Assembly: GCF_000732625.1 (NCBI RefSeq)
Contig: NZ_JPJI01000023.1
Coordinates: 62,001-126,000 of the forward strand
Direction of reading: 5' to 3'
Length of the DNA: 64,000 nucleotides
DNA from: Nonlabens ulvanivorans
GTDB taxonomy: Bacteria > Bacteroidota > Bacteroidia > Flavobacteriales > Flavobacteriaceae
The notes below the pieces were generated by a model that was given only the letters and a program-made list of their open reading frames with translations, did no database searches and was not told where the DNA came from. A program made the translations under genes and the position numbers. This document shows positions 44,385 to 55,400 of the stretch, piece by piece. The first letter of the stretch is position 1. Every line of letters begins with the position of its first letter.

Positions 44385-45459
44385 ATTTATCATATCAGGT
44401 GGCGGCACAGGCGGTCATATATATCCAGCAATAGCTATTGCAAATGAATGCAAGCGTCGCTGGCCAGATTGCGAGATCCTATTTGTGGGCGCCAGTAATC
44501 GTATGGAAATGGAAAAAGTCCCAGCAGCTGGTTATGAAATTAAGGGCTTATGGATTAGTGGTTTGCAACGTAAGTTCGCCTTAGAAAACTTTGCGTTCCC
44601 TTTAAAAGTTACAAAAAGCTTATGGGACGCAAGACGCATAATTAATAAATTTAAACCTACAGCTGCAATAGGTACTGGTGGGTATGCTAGTGGACCATTA
44701 TTACAAATGGCTAGTATGAAAAAAATACCTAGTTTAATCCAAGAGCAGAATTCCTATCCGGGAATTACAAATAAATTACTCTCTAAAAAAGTACAGAAAA
44801 TTTGTGTTGCCAGTACAGGACTAGATCGATTCTTCCCTAAAGAAAAGATTGTTCTTACTGGTAATCCTGTACGTCAAGATTTACTAGATATCGATTCAAA
44901 AAGAGAAGAGGCTCTCAATCATTTTGACCTTGATACTTCCAAGAAAACATTATTAATACTCGGTGGTAGTTTGGGAGCGCGCAGGATTAATCAACTCATC
45001 GATACTCAATTAGAAAATATTGCACAAGATGTTCAAATCATTTGGCAGTGTGGTAAGTTCTATTATGATCAGTATAAGAATAAAGCAAAGGAATCAGTGC
45101 AAGTCCATGCTTTTATAAGTAGAATGGATTTAGCTTACAGTGCGGCAGATTTTATCATTTCTAGGGCAGGTGCCGGGACTATTTCAGAACTATGTATTGT
45201 TGGTAAACCAGTGATTTTTATTCCATCACCTAACGTTGCTGAAGATCACCAGACTAAAAATGCTCTTGCTGTAGTAGAGAAAGGAGCTGGTTTATTAGTT
45301 AGAGAAGTAGAAATTGATCAAAATTTTAATACCATTTGGAAAGGTTTGATTTCAGATGTTGAGTTGCAAAACAATCTATCATCTCAAATCAAACAACTTG
45401 CATTACCTCATGCAACCATAGATATTGTTAACCAGTTAGAATCTATTATTAATGACTAG
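44371..45459 (+). CDS. murG: Lipid II synthase MurG
   Basis: 362 residues from a GTG at 44371. GT-B glycosyltransferase motifs: '[16 protein letters not shown]' at the start, '[14 protein letters not shown]', '[14 protein letters not shown]', and in the C-terminal half '[10 protein letters not shown]' and '[20 protein letters not shown]'. It adds GlcNAc to lipid I at the inner face of the membrane. The start overlaps ftsW by 14 bp and the end overlaps murC by 8 bp. Confidence 0.96.
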   Translation: MKPYKFIISGGGTGGHIYPAIAIANECKRRWPDCEILFVGASNRMEMEKVPAAGYEIKGLWISGLQRKFALENFAFPLKVTKSLWDARRIINKFKPTAAIGTGGYASGPLLQMASMKKIPSLIQEQNSYPGITNKLLSKKVQKICVASTGLDRFFPKEKIVLTGNPVRQDLLDIDSKREEALNHFDLDTSKKTLLILGGSLGARRINQLIDTQLENIAQDVQIIWQCGKFYYDQYKNKAKESVQVHAFISRMDLAYSAADFIISRAGAGTISELCIVGKPVIFIPSPNVAEDHQTKNALAVVEKGAGLLVREVEIDQNFNTIWKGLISDVELQNNLSSQIKQLALPHATIDIVNQLESIIND

Positions 45460-46819
45460 TTTGCAACATATCACACATGTTTATTTCATCGGTATAGGTG
45501 GTATCGGGATGAGTGCGCTTGCTCGTTATTTAAATGAGCAAGGTAAAATAGTTGCAGGTTATGATAAGGTCATTACTTCGCTCACAAAACAATTAGAAGA
45601 AGAAGGGATTGATATTCATTACAATGATGATTTCAATAGCATCCCTGCAGAATTTAAAAATCCTGATACGGCTCAAGTTATATTTACACCTGCAATTCCA
45701 GCCACGATGGATGAATTATTACGCTTTCGCGAAAGCGGAATACCAATTCTCAAACGTGCTCAATTATTAGGGCAGATTTCACAAACGATGACCTGTCTAG
45801 CTGTTGCTGGAACACATGGTAAAACAACAACTAGTGCGATTCTAGCACATCTACTTTATAAAAGTGATGTTGAAGTAACAGCTTTCTGTGGTGGTATTTT
45901 AGAAGAATATAACACGAACTACCTATGTTCAGGAACAGATGTAATGGTCGTTGAGGCAGATGAGTTTGATCGCTCATTCATGCAATTATCTCCAGATATT
46001 GCTGGTATAACAGCAATAGATGCAGACCATTTAGATATCTATGGAGATGTTGCCACCTTTGAAAAAACCTTTCATGACTTTGCATCATTGTTAGAAGGTA
46101 AGACGCTTTTAGTAAATGAACAGGTTGCTATAGATGGTATAAAGGTAGGGTTAGTTCATGGTAAGTTTAAAGCGATCAATATCGTAATTGCTGGTGGTGC
46201 TTATCATTTTGATTTACAAATTGAAGAGGTTATCCATAAAGGATTTTGTTTACAATTACCGGGCAAGCACAATTTATCTAATGCACTTCTAGCGATTGCA
46301 ATGGCTGTTGAGTATGGTGTTTCCATAGAAAAATTGAAACATGCTCTAGTGACTTTTCAAGGTGTGGAGCGCAGGTTTACTTATAGAATAAATACAGAAG
46401 AAAGGGTTCTTATTGATGACTATGCGCATCATCCCACAGAAATAAATGCTGTTCATCAAGCGGTAAGGGAAATGTATCCTGACGAGAAAGTGCTAGCTAT
46501 TTTTCAGCCTCATTTATTTTCTCGTACAAAAGATTTCATGAATGACTTTGTTACTAGTCTAGCTCAATTTGATAAAATAGCATTGCTGGACATCTATCCT
46601 GCAAGAGAATTACCTATAGAAGGTATAACCTCTCAGGTGTTGTGTAGTAAAATTCAAAAATTAGAGGAAAAGCCTGCGGTCATAACGGTTCTTGAAAAAG
46701 AAGATATCGCAGAGTTTATAGAAGAAATGAACACTCGAGTGGTGGTTATGATAGGTGCTGGAGATATAGGTGTAGAGATAAAAAAGTTGATAAATAAACC
46801 GTTGAATAATGAGCATTAA
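45452..46819 (+). CDS. murC: UDP-MurNAc-L-alanine ligase MurC
   Basis: 455 residues. It opens with '[18 protein letters not shown]', has the ATP loop '[10 protein letters not shown]' and the later motifs '[10 protein letters not shown]' and '[12 protein letters not shown]'. It adds the first L-Ala to UDP-MurNAc. Overlaps of 8 bp with murG and 11 bp with ftsQ suggest one operon. A palindrome copy is read in the rare frame as 'LRFRESGIP', replacing the region where other MurC proteins have a variable helix. Confidence 0.96.
   Translation: MTSLQHITHVYFIGIGGIGMSALARYLNEQGKIVAGYDKVITSLTKQLEEEGIDIHYNDDFNSIPAEFKNPDTAQVIFTPAIPATMDELLRFRESGIPILKRAQLLGQISQTMTCLAVAGTHGKTTTSAILAHLLYKSDVEVTAFCGGILEEYNTNYLCSGTDVMVVEADEFDRSFMQLSPDIAGITAIDADHLDIYGDVATFEKTFHDFASLLEGKTLLVNEQVAIDGIKVGLVHGKFKAINIVIAGGAYHFDLQIEEVIHKGFCLQLPGKHNLSNALLAIAMAVEYGVSIEKLKHALVTFQGVERRFTYRINTEERVLIDDYAHHPTEINAVHQAVREMYPDEKVLAIFQPHLFSRTKDFMNDFVTSLAQFDKIALLDIYPARELPIEGITSQVLCSKIQKLEEKPAVITVLEKEDIAEFIEEMNTRVVVMIGAGDIGVEIKKLINKPLNNEH
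45722..45737. repeat. 16-bp palindrome copy 11 (exact)
   Basis: Exact copy in murC, read in the Arg-Phe-Arg-Glu-Ser frame, the only copy in this frame. It is 3768 bp from copy 10. Confidence 0.95.
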
Positions 46820-47522
46820 AAGCATACTAAAATATGGCCTGTGTATAGTGTTGATATTCAGTGCATACGCTTTTGCAGGTCATCGATTTGAGAAAAGAAC
46901 GGTTAAAGATGTAACTGTTTCTTTTACAGATAGTAAAGCATTATTCATATCTGAAAAAAACGTTAATAAATTGTTGATACAAAATATAGACAGTGTGGAA
47001 TCTATAGCGTTAGAAAAATTAGATTTGAATGAAGGTGAATTGCGTTTGATTGATAACGCAATGATCAGAGGTGCAGAGGTTTCCGTTTCTTTAGAAGGTG
47101 AAGTTAATGTGCTAGTAGAACAGCGCACGCCTATTGCAAGGTTAATGTTATCTTCTCAGGTGTATCTCGATGCCGATAACAAAATAATGCCTTTATCAAC
47201 AGAGCACACAGCATTTGTTCCGCTGGTCTATGGTTATAAAGAGTCATTTAATGAAAAGCTTTTTGAATTGATCAATTTTATAAATGATGATTCGTTTTTA
47301 AAGCCTTCCATCACACAAATTTCTTTTGATAAAAAAGGAAAAGTTACTATGCAAATAAGAGCTCATGATCATGACATCTTATTGGGTAAAATTGAAGATT
47401 TACAACACAAGGCGATGAACTATAAAGCGTTTATTGCAAAAATGAAGAAAGATAATCGCTTAAATCAAGTTAAAACGATCGACTTGAGGTATAAAAATCA
47501 GGTCGTTAGTATTAAAAAGTAA
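46809..47522 (+). CDS. ftsQ: Cell division protein FtsQ
   Basis: 237 residues: short cytoplasmic start, one transmembrane helix ('ILKYGLCIVLIFSAYAFAG'), then a periplasmic POTRA-like and beta domain ('KDVTVSFTDSKALFISEKNV', 'EVSVSLEGEVNVLVEQRTPI', 'YLDADNKIMPLS'). This matches FtsQ/DivIB topology, and it sits in the expected place between murC and ftsA. It links FtsL/FtsB to the divisome. ftsA begins 4 bp after the stop. Confidence 0.9.
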   Translation: MSIKSILKYGLCIVLIFSAYAFAGHRFEKRTVKDVTVSFTDSKALFISEKNVNKLLIQNIDSVESIALEKLDLNEGELRLIDNAMIRGAEVSVSLEGEVNVLVEQRTPIARLMLSSQVYLDADNKIMPLSTEHTAFVPLVYGYKESFNEKLFELINFINDDSFLKPSITQISFDKKGKVTMQIRAHDHDILLGKIEDLQHKAMNYKAFIAKMKKDNRLNQVKTIDLRYKNQVVSIKK

Positions 47523-47526
47523 GGAA

Positions 47527-48858
47527 ATGGATTTACAAGAATATGCAGTAGGACTGGACATTGGGACCACAAAGATTGTGGCCATGATAGGTCGTAAGAA
47601 TGAGTACGGCAAACTTGAAATTCTAGGTGTAGGAAGATCAAAGAGCCTTGGTGTACATAGAGGTGTTGTTAATAATATCACACAGACCATACAGTCTATT
47701 CAACAAGCTGTTGATCAGGCAGAGGCTGTAAGCGGTATAAAAATTAAAGAAGTAACAGTAGGTATTGCAGGTCAACATATACGCAGTTTACAACACAGTG
47801 ATTATATCACTAGAGGTAATTCTGAAGAGGTTATTGATCAATCAGATATCGATATCTTATGTGGACAAGTGCATAAACTGGTCATGTTACCAGGTGAAGA
47901 AATTATTCATGTTTTGCCACAGGAATATAAAATCGATGGTCAGTCAGAGATCAAAGAGCCTGTAGGAATGTATGGTGGTCGTTTAGAAGCAAATTTTCAC
48001 GTGGTCGTCGGTCAGGTAGCCTCTATTAAGAATATTTATCGATGTGTGAAAAGCGCAGATCTAGACCTTAAGAAAATTACACTTGAACCACTAGCTAGTG
48101 CAGACGCTGTATTGAGTCAAGAAGAAAAAGAGGCAGGTGTAGCGCTTATCGATATAGGTGGTGGAACGACTGATCTCGCAATTTTTAAGGATGGGATTAT
48201 ACGTCATACAGCAGTTATTCCTCAAGGAGGAAATATCATTACTGAAGACATTAAAGCAGGTTGTTCTATTATAGAAAAGCAGGCAGAATTGTTGAAGACA
48301 AAATTCGGTAGTGCATGGCCTGGAGAGAATAAAGAAAATGAAATTGTATCAATTCCAGGATTGCGTGGTCGTGAGCCTAAGGAAATTACACTTAAGAACT
48401 TGAGTAAGATTATTCATGCTCGAGTGATTGAGATTTTGGAAAATGTCTTTGTAGAAATTAAAAACTATGGACATGATGATCCTAAAAAGCAACTTATTGC
48501 AGGTGTCGTTTTAACTGGTGGTGGTAGTCAGTTAAAGCATATCAAACAATTAGCAGAGTATGTTACTGGAATGCCTAGTCGTATAGGCTACCCTAATGAA
48601 CACCTAGCTGGTGATAGCGATGCAGAAAGTACAAGTCCTGTTTTTGCAACTGCAGTAGGACTAGTGATGAAAGGATTAGAAGACGGTTACCTTAATTCAA
48701 AATTAGAAGAGCAACCGGTAGAAGAAGTAGAAAAAGAACCAGTAGTAGAGGTTGATGAAATAGAGCAACCAGAACCAGAGGTTCAAGAAAGTAAAAAACG
48801 TGGATTCTTTGAAAATTGGACCACAAAATTGAAGGATTTTCTAGATAATGCAGAGTAG
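47527..48858 (+). CDS. ftsA: Cell division protein FtsA
   Basis: 443 residues of the actin-like fold. Phosphate 1 motif 'VGLDIGTTKIVAMIG', phosphate 2 'ALIDIGGGTTDLAIF', adenosine motif 'GVVLTGGGSQLKHI'. The C-terminus has an acidic linker ('VEEVEKEPVVEVDEIEQPEP') and ends in a helix ('RGFFENWTTKLKDFLDNAE') that can serve as the amphipathic membrane-targeting helix. It tethers FtsZ to the membrane. ftsZ follows after 66 bp. Confidence 0.96.
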   Translation: MDLQEYAVGLDIGTTKIVAMIGRKNEYGKLEILGVGRSKSLGVHRGVVNNITQTIQSIQQAVDQAEAVSGIKIKEVTVGIAGQHIRSLQHSDYITRGNSEEVIDQSDIDILCGQVHKLVMLPGEEIIHVLPQEYKIDGQSEIKEPVGMYGGRLEANFHVVVGQVASIKNIYRCVKSADLDLKKITLEPLASADAVLSQEEKEAGVALIDIGGGTTDLAIFKDGIIRHTAVIPQGGNIITEDIKAGCSIIEKQAELLKTKFGSAWPGENKENEIVSIPGLRGREPKEITLKNLSKIIHARVIEILENVFVEIKNYGHDDPKKQLIAGVVLTGGGSQLKHIKQLAEYVTGMPSRIGYPNEHLAGDSDAESTSPVFATAVGLVMKGLEDGYLNSKLEEQPVEEVEKEPVVEVDEIEQPEPEVQESKKRGFFENWTTKLKDFLDNAE

Positions 48859-48924
48859 TTATCAATTAGAAAACAAGATTAAATAAAAGAATAAAGAGAG
48901 CTTAAACCATAAAGTAGCAGCGAT

Positions 48925-50928
48925 ATGAGTAATGAAGATTTTAACAGTATAGCATTTGACTTACCTTTAAATAAGTCAAATGTGATTAAAGTAATAGGTG
49001 TCGGTGGTGGCGGTAGTAATGCCATTAAACACATGTTCCAGCAAGGAATAAAAGGAGTAGATTTTGTTATCTGTAATACAGATTCACAAGCGCTAGATAA
49101 TAGTCCAGTGCCTAACAAAATACAATTAGGTGTAACCTTAACAGAAGGTCTAGGAGCTGGAGCAAACCCAGAGGTAGGTGAGCGTGCTGCGCAAGAAAGC
49201 ATTGAAGAATTGCGTGGTATGTTAGATACTAATACTAAAATGGTATTTATTACCGCTGGTATGGGTGGTGGAACAGGAACTGGTGCTGCGCCAGTGATTG
49301 CTCAAGTATCACGAGAGATGGGCATTCTTACTGTGGGAATTGTAACCACACCATTTAATTTTGAAGGTAAAGTACGTAACGAGCAAGCACAGCTGGGAAT
49401 AGAAAAATTCCGTTCTCAGGTGGACTCCTTAATAATTATTAATAATAATAAGCTTAGAGAAGTTTATGGGAACTTAGGTTTTAAAGCAGGTTTCTCAAAA
49501 GCAGATGAGGTACTTGCTACTGCCTCACGTGGTATTGCAGAGGTTATAACGCATCACTACACGCAAAACATTGACTTGCGTGATGCAAAAACCGTTCTTT
49601 CAAATTCTGGAACAGCCATTATGGGAAGTGCTCAGTCTACAGGAGCAAACCGTGCCCAAGAAGGGATTATTAAGGCTTTAGATTCTCCTTTATTAAATGA
49701 TAATAAAATCACTGGTGCAAAGAATGTATTGCTACTTATTGTTTCTGGATCAGAAGAAATTACCATTGATGAAATAGGAGAGATTAACGATTTAATCCAG
49801 ACAGAAGCTGGTGGTGGTGCAAATATCATTATGGGTGTAGGAGAAGATGAATCTTTGGGAGACGCTATTTCTGTAACCGTAATCGCTACGGGATTTAATA
49901 AAGAACAGCAAAATGATATCTCAAATACTGAGGCAAAACGCATCATTCACACCTTAGAAGATGAGCAGCGCGCTAGTGCCGTTTTACAAGAGAAAACTAC
50001 CGATGCATCCCCAGGAAAAGTTATTATGGACCTAGATGATAGTGTTGATGATACAGGAGATATAGATAACGCTTTCGCGAAAGCGGAATCACCACAACCT
50101 GTAGTTGCACCGCAGCCTACAGAGCCTGTGAAAATTATACACACACTAGGTGAAGAAGAACCTGAGCCAATAATGCCAGCGGTTAAAGAAGAGAATACTT
50201 TAATACCAACTACAGAGTTTATTTCAAACCTAAATGTGGTATATGAAGAAGTGCTGGATAAGGTAAAACCAACAGAATTTGTAATAACAGAAGCACAACC
50301 TGAAGCGACTCATCTTGAAGAAGAGATTGAAGAAGAAAAGGATCAATTCTTTTTAGATTTTGATATGCCTGTGTCTAATAAGGAAACTATAGAGCCAGAA
50401 AAACCTATTGTACATAATCTAGAAGACATAGAAGTTAACGACCCTATTAACGTGATTCCTGTAACTGAAGTAACAACAGATGGAATAACTAAATACTCAC
50501 TAGATGATTACATGGAAATTGAAGAAACCATGAATCAAGCTAAGCCTGTCAATAAGCAGCCTGAACAAGTTGCAGAAGAGGAAATTCAGATTGTGGCTAA
50601 AAGTGCGCCTACAGAGCCATTAAATAGTACTGTGGTAAAAGACACAACTGTTGACGATGTAGATCTTACAGACTTACCTATCAATGAAATGTTAGTGCTT
50701 AGAGCCGAAGAACGTAAGCGTAAAATGCATGCATACAATTTCAAGTTTAAGAATTCACATAGACTTGAAGAAATTGAAAAAAAGCCTGCTTTTGAACGAC
50801 ATGGTGTACAGCTAGATGAATTGCCTAGTGAGGCTGATCGCTCTAGAACTACACTTTCTACAGATGAAAATGATGATATACAGTTGAGGACAAACAACAA
50901 CTCATTTTTACACGATAATGTAGATTAA
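48925..50928 (+). CDS. ftsZ: Cell division protein FtsZ with a long C-terminal linker
   Basis: 667 residues, far longer than the ~380 of E. coli FtsZ. The GTPase core occupies about residues 1-330: '[13 protein letters not shown]', the tubulin signature '[11 protein letters not shown]', and the T7-loop region '[20 protein letters not shown]'. An acidic, Pro/Glu-rich disordered linker of about 250 residues follows, containing a palindrome copy encoding 'NAFAKAES'. The C-terminal ~80 residues are conserved-looking and basic-to-acidic ('[20 protein letters not shown]', ending '[10 protein letters not shown]'). It forms the Z ring. Long linkers are usual in flavobacterial FtsZ. A strong terminator follows. 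Confidence 0.96.
   Translation: MSNEDFNSIAFDLPLNKSNVIKVIGVGGGGSNAIKHMFQQGIKGVDFVICNTDSQALDNSPVPNKIQLGVTLTEGLGAGANPEVGERAAQESIEELRGMLDTNTKMVFITAGMGGGTGTGAAPVIAQVSREMGILTVGIVTTPFNFEGKVRNEQAQLGIEKFRSQVDSLIIINNNKLREVYGNLGFKAGFSKADEVLATASRGIAEVITHHYTQNIDLRDAKTVLSNSGTAIMGSAQSTGANRAQEGIIKALDSPLLNDNKITGAKNVLLLIVSGSEEITIDEIGEINDLIQTEAGGGANIIMGVGEDESLGDAISVTVIATGFNKEQQNDISNTEAKRIIHTLEDEQRASAVLQEKTTDASPGKVIMDLDDSVDDTGDIDNAFAKAESPQPVVAPQPTEPVKIIHTLGEEEPEPIMPAVKEENTLIPTTEFISNLNVVYEEVLDKVKPTEFVITEAQPEATHLEEEIEEEKDQFFLDFDMPVSNKETIEPEKPIVHNLEDIEVNDPINVIPVTEVTTDGITKYSLDDYMEIEETMNQAKPVNKQPEQVAEEEIQIVAKSAPTEPLNSTVVKDTTVDDVDLTDLPINEMLVLRAEERKRKMHAYNFKFKNSHRLEEIEKKPAFERHGVQLDELPSEADRSRTTLSTDENDDIQLRTNNNSFLHDNVD
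50070..50085. repeat. 16-bp palindrome copy 12 (exact)
   Basis: Exact copy in the disordered linker of ftsZ, read in the Ala-Phe-Ala-Lys-Ala frame. It is 4348 bp from copy 11. Confidence 0.95.
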
Positions 50929-50953
50929 GAATTGCTTTCCCTAAAAGCAGTAG

Positions 50954-50987
50954 GCCCGAATTCTTTAAGTAGAATTTGGGCTTTTTT
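50954..50987 (+). terminator. Terminator of the dcw cluster
   Basis: GCCCGAATTCT pairs with AGAATTTGGGC (one G-T pair), 6-nt loop, followed by TTTTTT. It lies 25 bp after the ftsZ stop and ends the long mraZ-ftsZ transcript. Confidence 0.9.
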
Positions 50988-51064
50988 ATGAAGTGTTTTG
51001 AAATCGAGTTTGTTGTATAAGGTCATTATAAGCCTTATTTTTATGGCCTTAAAGAATACATACT

Positions 51065-51511
51065 ATGAGTTTAGAAAAAGATATCATGACCGCTATGAAA
51101 GAGGCCATGAAAGCAAAAGATCAAACAGCTCTTGCCGCATTACGTGCTGTAAAAAGTGAATTATTACTTGCAAAAACATCAGGTGATACTGCCGATTTAT
51201 CTGAAGAAGATGAGATAAAACTTGTTCAAAAACTAGTTAAGCAACGTAAGGATAGTGCACGTATTTTTTCTGAACAAAATAGAGAAGATCTTTCAGAACC
51301 AGAACTAGCACAGGCAGCTGTTCTAGAACAGTTTTTACCAGAACAATTAAGTGAAGAAGAAATCGCAAAAGTGGTACAAGATATTATAGCCCAAACTGGT
51401 GCAGCAGGAATGAAAGATATGGGTAAGGTTATGGGTATGGCAAATCAGCAACTAGCTGGAAAGGCAGATGGTAGAACTATTAGTACCATAGTAAAGAACC
51501 AGTTAATATAG
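51065..51511 (+). CDS. GatB/YqeY domain protein
   Basis: 148 residues, typical of stand-alone YqeY proteins: 'DIMTAMKEAMKAKDQTALAA', 'LRAVKSELLLAKTS', 'EEDEIKLVQKLVKQRKDSAR' and 'GAAGMKDMGKVMGMANQQLA'. The domain resembles the tRNA-binding tail of GatB, and a link to tRNA amidation or quality control is proposed but not proven. It lies after the ftsZ terminator and 9 bp before the tRNA gene. Confidence 0.93.
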   Translation: MSLEKDIMTAMKEAMKAKDQTALAALRAVKSELLLAKTSGDTADLSEEDEIKLVQKLVKQRKDSARIFSEQNREDLSEPELAQAAVLEQFLPEQLSEEEIAKVVQDIIAQTGAAGMKDMGKVMGMANQQLAGKADGRTISTIVKNQLI

Positions 51512-51520
51512 ACATCAAAT

Positions 51521-51594
51521 GGCCACGTAGCTCAGCTGAATAGAGCACTGGATTTCGGCTCCAGCGGTCACAGGTTTGAATCCTGTCGTGGTCA
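51521..51594 (+). tRNA. tRNA-Arg (anticodon UCG)
   Basis: A 74-nt cloverleaf. The acceptor stem pairs GGCCACG with CGTGGTC (one G-U), discriminator A. The D arm is GCTC/GAGC. The anticodon stem CTGGA/TCCAG encloses the 7-nt loop TTTCGGC, so the anticodon is TCG, reading CGA and related Arg codons. The T arm is ACAGG/CCTGT with loop TTTGAAT. The 3' CCA is not encoded. A terminator hairpin follows 11 bp downstream. Confidence 0.93.
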
Positions 51595-51922
51595 CGAATA
51601 CATTGAAAAAGGTCAAAGGGAATTGAGTTAGCTCAAAATTTCTTTTGACCTTTTTTATATAAAGCTTAGTAATTTTAAATTTGAAATAAGTAATTTTTAC
51701 ATGATTTGGAATGTAAGTGGGATACCATTTTTCATTGCAATCGTTATATTAAGTGATGGGTCGATATGTTATTATATATAATTAGTTCGATTAAGATGAT
51801 GTGCAGGATTACAATACTGTAATTAAGTAATGATTTTAGTCTGTAAAATTTGATCTAGTAAGTCAATACATTATCTAAATTAAATACATGTTCATAAATT
51901 AAATTTATACCTATGGTTATAA
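51595..51922. other. AT-rich intergenic region between tRNA-Arg and the metal efflux operon
   Basis: 328 bp. The first 60 bp hold the tRNA terminator. A TAAATTTG -7-like box lies at 51676-51683, far from the next gene. The remainder is very AT-rich with no coding frame and no repeat of the tRNA end that would mark an integrated element. The promoter of the metal operon should lie here. Confidence 0.6.
51606..51656 (+). terminator. Terminator after tRNA-Arg
   Basis: AAAAAGGTCAAAGGG pairs with TCTTTTGACCTTTTT through a long imperfect stem, followed by further Ts. It ends the yqeY-tRNA transcript. Confidence 0.85.
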
Positions 51923-52363
51923 ATGTTACACAACCATATAATTAAATTTTATACATTTACCATTGTGAGTAAATTAATTAGTATATCTATTTCTATAATC
52001 ATCCTGATGCAAAGCTTCGGGATACAAATTAATGATATCTCGCAAATTGATGAATTTATAGAACACGCTCAATTTCATAATGAGGAATATGGAGATAATA
52101 TTATCGTCTTTATAGCAAAGCATTATGGAGAATTAAAGGCAGAACATGCTCAAGACCATCAAGAAGAAAAAGAGGAACATGAAGAATTACCTTTTCAACA
52201 GCAGTCTCAATTAACTTCAATTACAGCTATTGTATTTAATACTCAAAGGTCAGAGTTAAAATTATTAGAACCATTAGAGTATAAAAAGCATAATTTCTTT
52301 TATCAGGCACCATCTTCATCATTGCATTGTGATGGACTATTCCAGCCGCCTAAGTTTTCATAA
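51923..52363 (+). CDS. Small His/Glu-rich periplasmic protein at the head of the metal efflux operon
   Basis: 146 residues. An N-terminal hydrophobic helix ('LISISISIIILMQSF', about 18-32) is a signal peptide or anchor. The mature part has 'FIEHAQFHNEEYGDNIIVFI', 'AKHYGELKAEHAQDHQEEKE' and 'EHEELPFQQQS', clusters of His and Glu fit for binding divalent metal. Bacteroidota often encode a similar protein directly before a CzcA-type pump. It is probably a metal chaperone or sensor; no experimental role is known to me. czcA follows after 76 bp. Confidence 0.7.
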   Translation: MLHNHIIKFYTFTIVSKLISISISIIILMQSFGIQINDISQIDEFIEHAQFHNEEYGDNIIVFIAKHYGELKAEHAQDHQEEKEEHEELPFQQQSQLTSITAIVFNTQRSELKLLEPLEYKKHNFFYQAPSSSLHCDGLFQPPKFS

Positions 52364-52439
52364 ATATCCGTGTTAATTCCATTTCATTCTCTTGCACAAT
52401 TGTGTTATAGAGGATAATAACATTTATTATTTATGAAAA

Positions 52440-55400
52440 ATGCTATCAAATATTATCAATTTCAGCATCAAGAATAAACTCATTATTCTTCTATTTACTG
52501 TATTCATTATTGGATTCGGTTTATATTCTCTTACTCAAATTCCCATAGGTGCCGTACCAGATGTTACTAATAATCAAGTACAGGTAATTACCACATCTCG
52601 TAATCTATCGACACGAGATATGGAGCAATTCATTACATATCCTGTAGAATTAGAAATGGCAAATTTACCTGGTGTGCAGGAAATTCGCTCGGTTTCAAAA
52701 TTTGGATTATCCGTGGTTACTATTGTCTTTGATGATGATATGGGAACCTATCTTCCCAGACAGCTTATTGCCGAGAAGATAAAATCTGCAACAGAGAAAA
52801 TTCCAGAAGGTTTTGGAACACCTGAAATGGGACCTATAACCACAGGACTAGGTGAGATATATCAATATATACTTGATGTAGAGCCAGGTTATAAAGATCA
52901 GTATACTGCACAAGACCTGCGTACCATACAGGATTGGATAGTAAAAAGGCAATTATCTGGTATACCTGGCGTGATAGAGGTCAATACATGGGGTGGATTT
53001 TTAAAGCAATATGAAGTTGCTATTAATACAGAAAAATTAAACGCGATGGATATCACATCGCAAGAAGTATTTATAGCCCTAGAAATGAACAATAGTATTT
53101 CTGGTGGTAGTTACATAGAAAAAGTAAATCAGGCTTATTTTATAAGAGGAGAAGGATTAATATCCTCCATCGATGATATTAATAATATAGTCGTTAAGAA
53201 TAGTGATAATTTCCCCATTTACATAAAAGATGTAGCGACTGTAGATTATGGAAGCGCACCACGTTTTGGAGCCATTACAGGTAATGGTGAAGGCGAGAAA
53301 GTGCTAGGACAGGTCATGATGCTTAAGGATGCAAACTCTAAAAAAGTCATCGATGCTGTTAAAGAACGAGTAGAATTAATATCTAAGTCATTGCCTGAAG
53401 GTGTTTATATAAACGCTTTCCTCGATCGCAGTGAATTAATCGCTAAGACTACATTTACCGTTTCAGAGAATTTAATATTAGGATGTTTAATCGTCATTTT
53501 TATTGTTGTTTTATTACTAGGTAGCTGGCGATCAGGCCTTGTAGTAGCATCGGTGATACCGTTGTGTTTATTATTTGCATTATCTCTTATGTACGTTTTT
53601 GGGGTAGACGCAAACCTTATGAGTTTAGGAGCGATAGACTTTGGTATTATCATCGATGGAGCAGTGATTATTGTAGAATTTATTGCTTTTGAGATCACCA
53701 GAAAGAAAGATGAGATTCTCGCTTTCGCGAAAGCGGATCAACAACAAATTAAAGATAAAATTACTATTCATGGTGCATCAAAAATGATGAACTCTGCAGT
53801 GTTTGGGCAGCTCATTATATTGATTGTTTTCATACCTATCCTTTCCTTATCTGGTGTAGAAGGCAAGATGTTTAAACCGATGGCACTCACATTTAGTTTT
53901 GCATTGATAGGCGCGATGATTTTGTGTTTTACATATGTGCCAGTAGTAGCTTCCATCTTTCTTAAGCCATCCACAATATCAGATAAAAATATATCTGTGC
54001 GATTAATGAAGTGGTTGCATAAAATTTATGAACCTGTTATTGAATGGGCATTAGTAAGTAAACGCATCGTCCTATCTATCGCAGTTCTTTTACTATCCTT
54101 ATCTATTTATTTATATGCCACGATGGGCGGTGAATTTGTACCTACACTAGATGAAGGTGATTTTGTTATACAACCAGTACTTAAAACTGGTACTTCATTA
54201 AGTAATACGGTGGCGATTACAACACAAATAGAATCTATATTACTAGATGAATTTCCTGAGGTGAAACAAGTGGTAACTCGTATAGGTGCTGCAGAGGTTC
54301 CTACAGACCCTATGTCTATGGAAGAAAGCGATGTTATTATAGTTTTAAAACCAAAAAGTGAATGGAAATCTGCATCTACAAAAGATGAATTAGCAGACAA
54401 ATTCAAAGAAGCGCTAGCCATTATTCCAGGAATGGAAGTAGAATTTACACAACCTATTGAGATGCGTTTTAATGAGTTAATTACAGGTGTAAGAGCAGAT
54501 ATTGCCATTAAAATATTTGGCGACGACCTAGATGTGTTAACTAAAAAAGGTAATGAAATAGGAACCTTAATAGAAAACGTTCTTGGGGCTGCAGACGTGT
54601 CTGTAGAGAAGATAGCTGGATTGCCTGAAATGAATGTAAAATTCAACAGATTAAAAATAGCTCGATATGGTCTTAACATTCAAGAAGTAAATGACATGAT
54701 TGCTATGGGATTTGCCGGTCGCCAGGCTGGTAGCGTTTTTGAAGGTGAGAAACGATTTGATTTAGTCCTCAGGCTAGATAAAAAAAATAGACGGGATATT
54801 GAAGATTTAAAAAATCTTTACATCGATGTGCCTAATGGCGGCAAGATTCCTTTAAGTGAACTTGCAGAGATAACCTATCAAAAAGGAGCTGCAAAAATTT
54901 CTAGAGATGATACTAGACGTAGAATTGTAGTAGGTGTCAATGTACGTAACCGTGATTTACAGTCTGTGGTAGATGATGTTCAAAAATTAATTGATGATAA
55001 TGTAGAATTACCAGTAGGTTATAACATCACATATGGTGGTCAGTTTGAAAATTTACAGAGCGCAAAGTCCAGACTACTGGTAGCAGTACCTATTGCCTTA
55101 ATTTTAATATTTATACTTCTTTATTTTGCATTTAAATCGGTTAAAGAGGCGTTGATTATTTACTCGGCTATACCACTGGCTGCGGTAGGTGGTGTTTTAC
55201 TATTGTGGATAAGAGATTTGCCTTTTAGTATATCTGCAGGAGTAGGTTTTATAGCATTGTTTGGTATTGCAGTGTTAAATGGTATCGTTTTAATAGAACA
55301 TTTTAAAGAGTTGAAAAAAGAAGGTCGGTTTAACAATATTAATGATCTTATAAAACAGGGAACTAGAGATAGGTTACGTGCAGTATTGTTAACCGCTATG

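Noticed and set aside
53405-54679. Open frames on the minus strand opposite the czcA-like gene and similar long frames opposite ftsZ, ftsI and acs
   Set aside because: They lie wholly within convincing genes, have no recognisable domains or ribosome sites, and have compositions typical of antisense translation.
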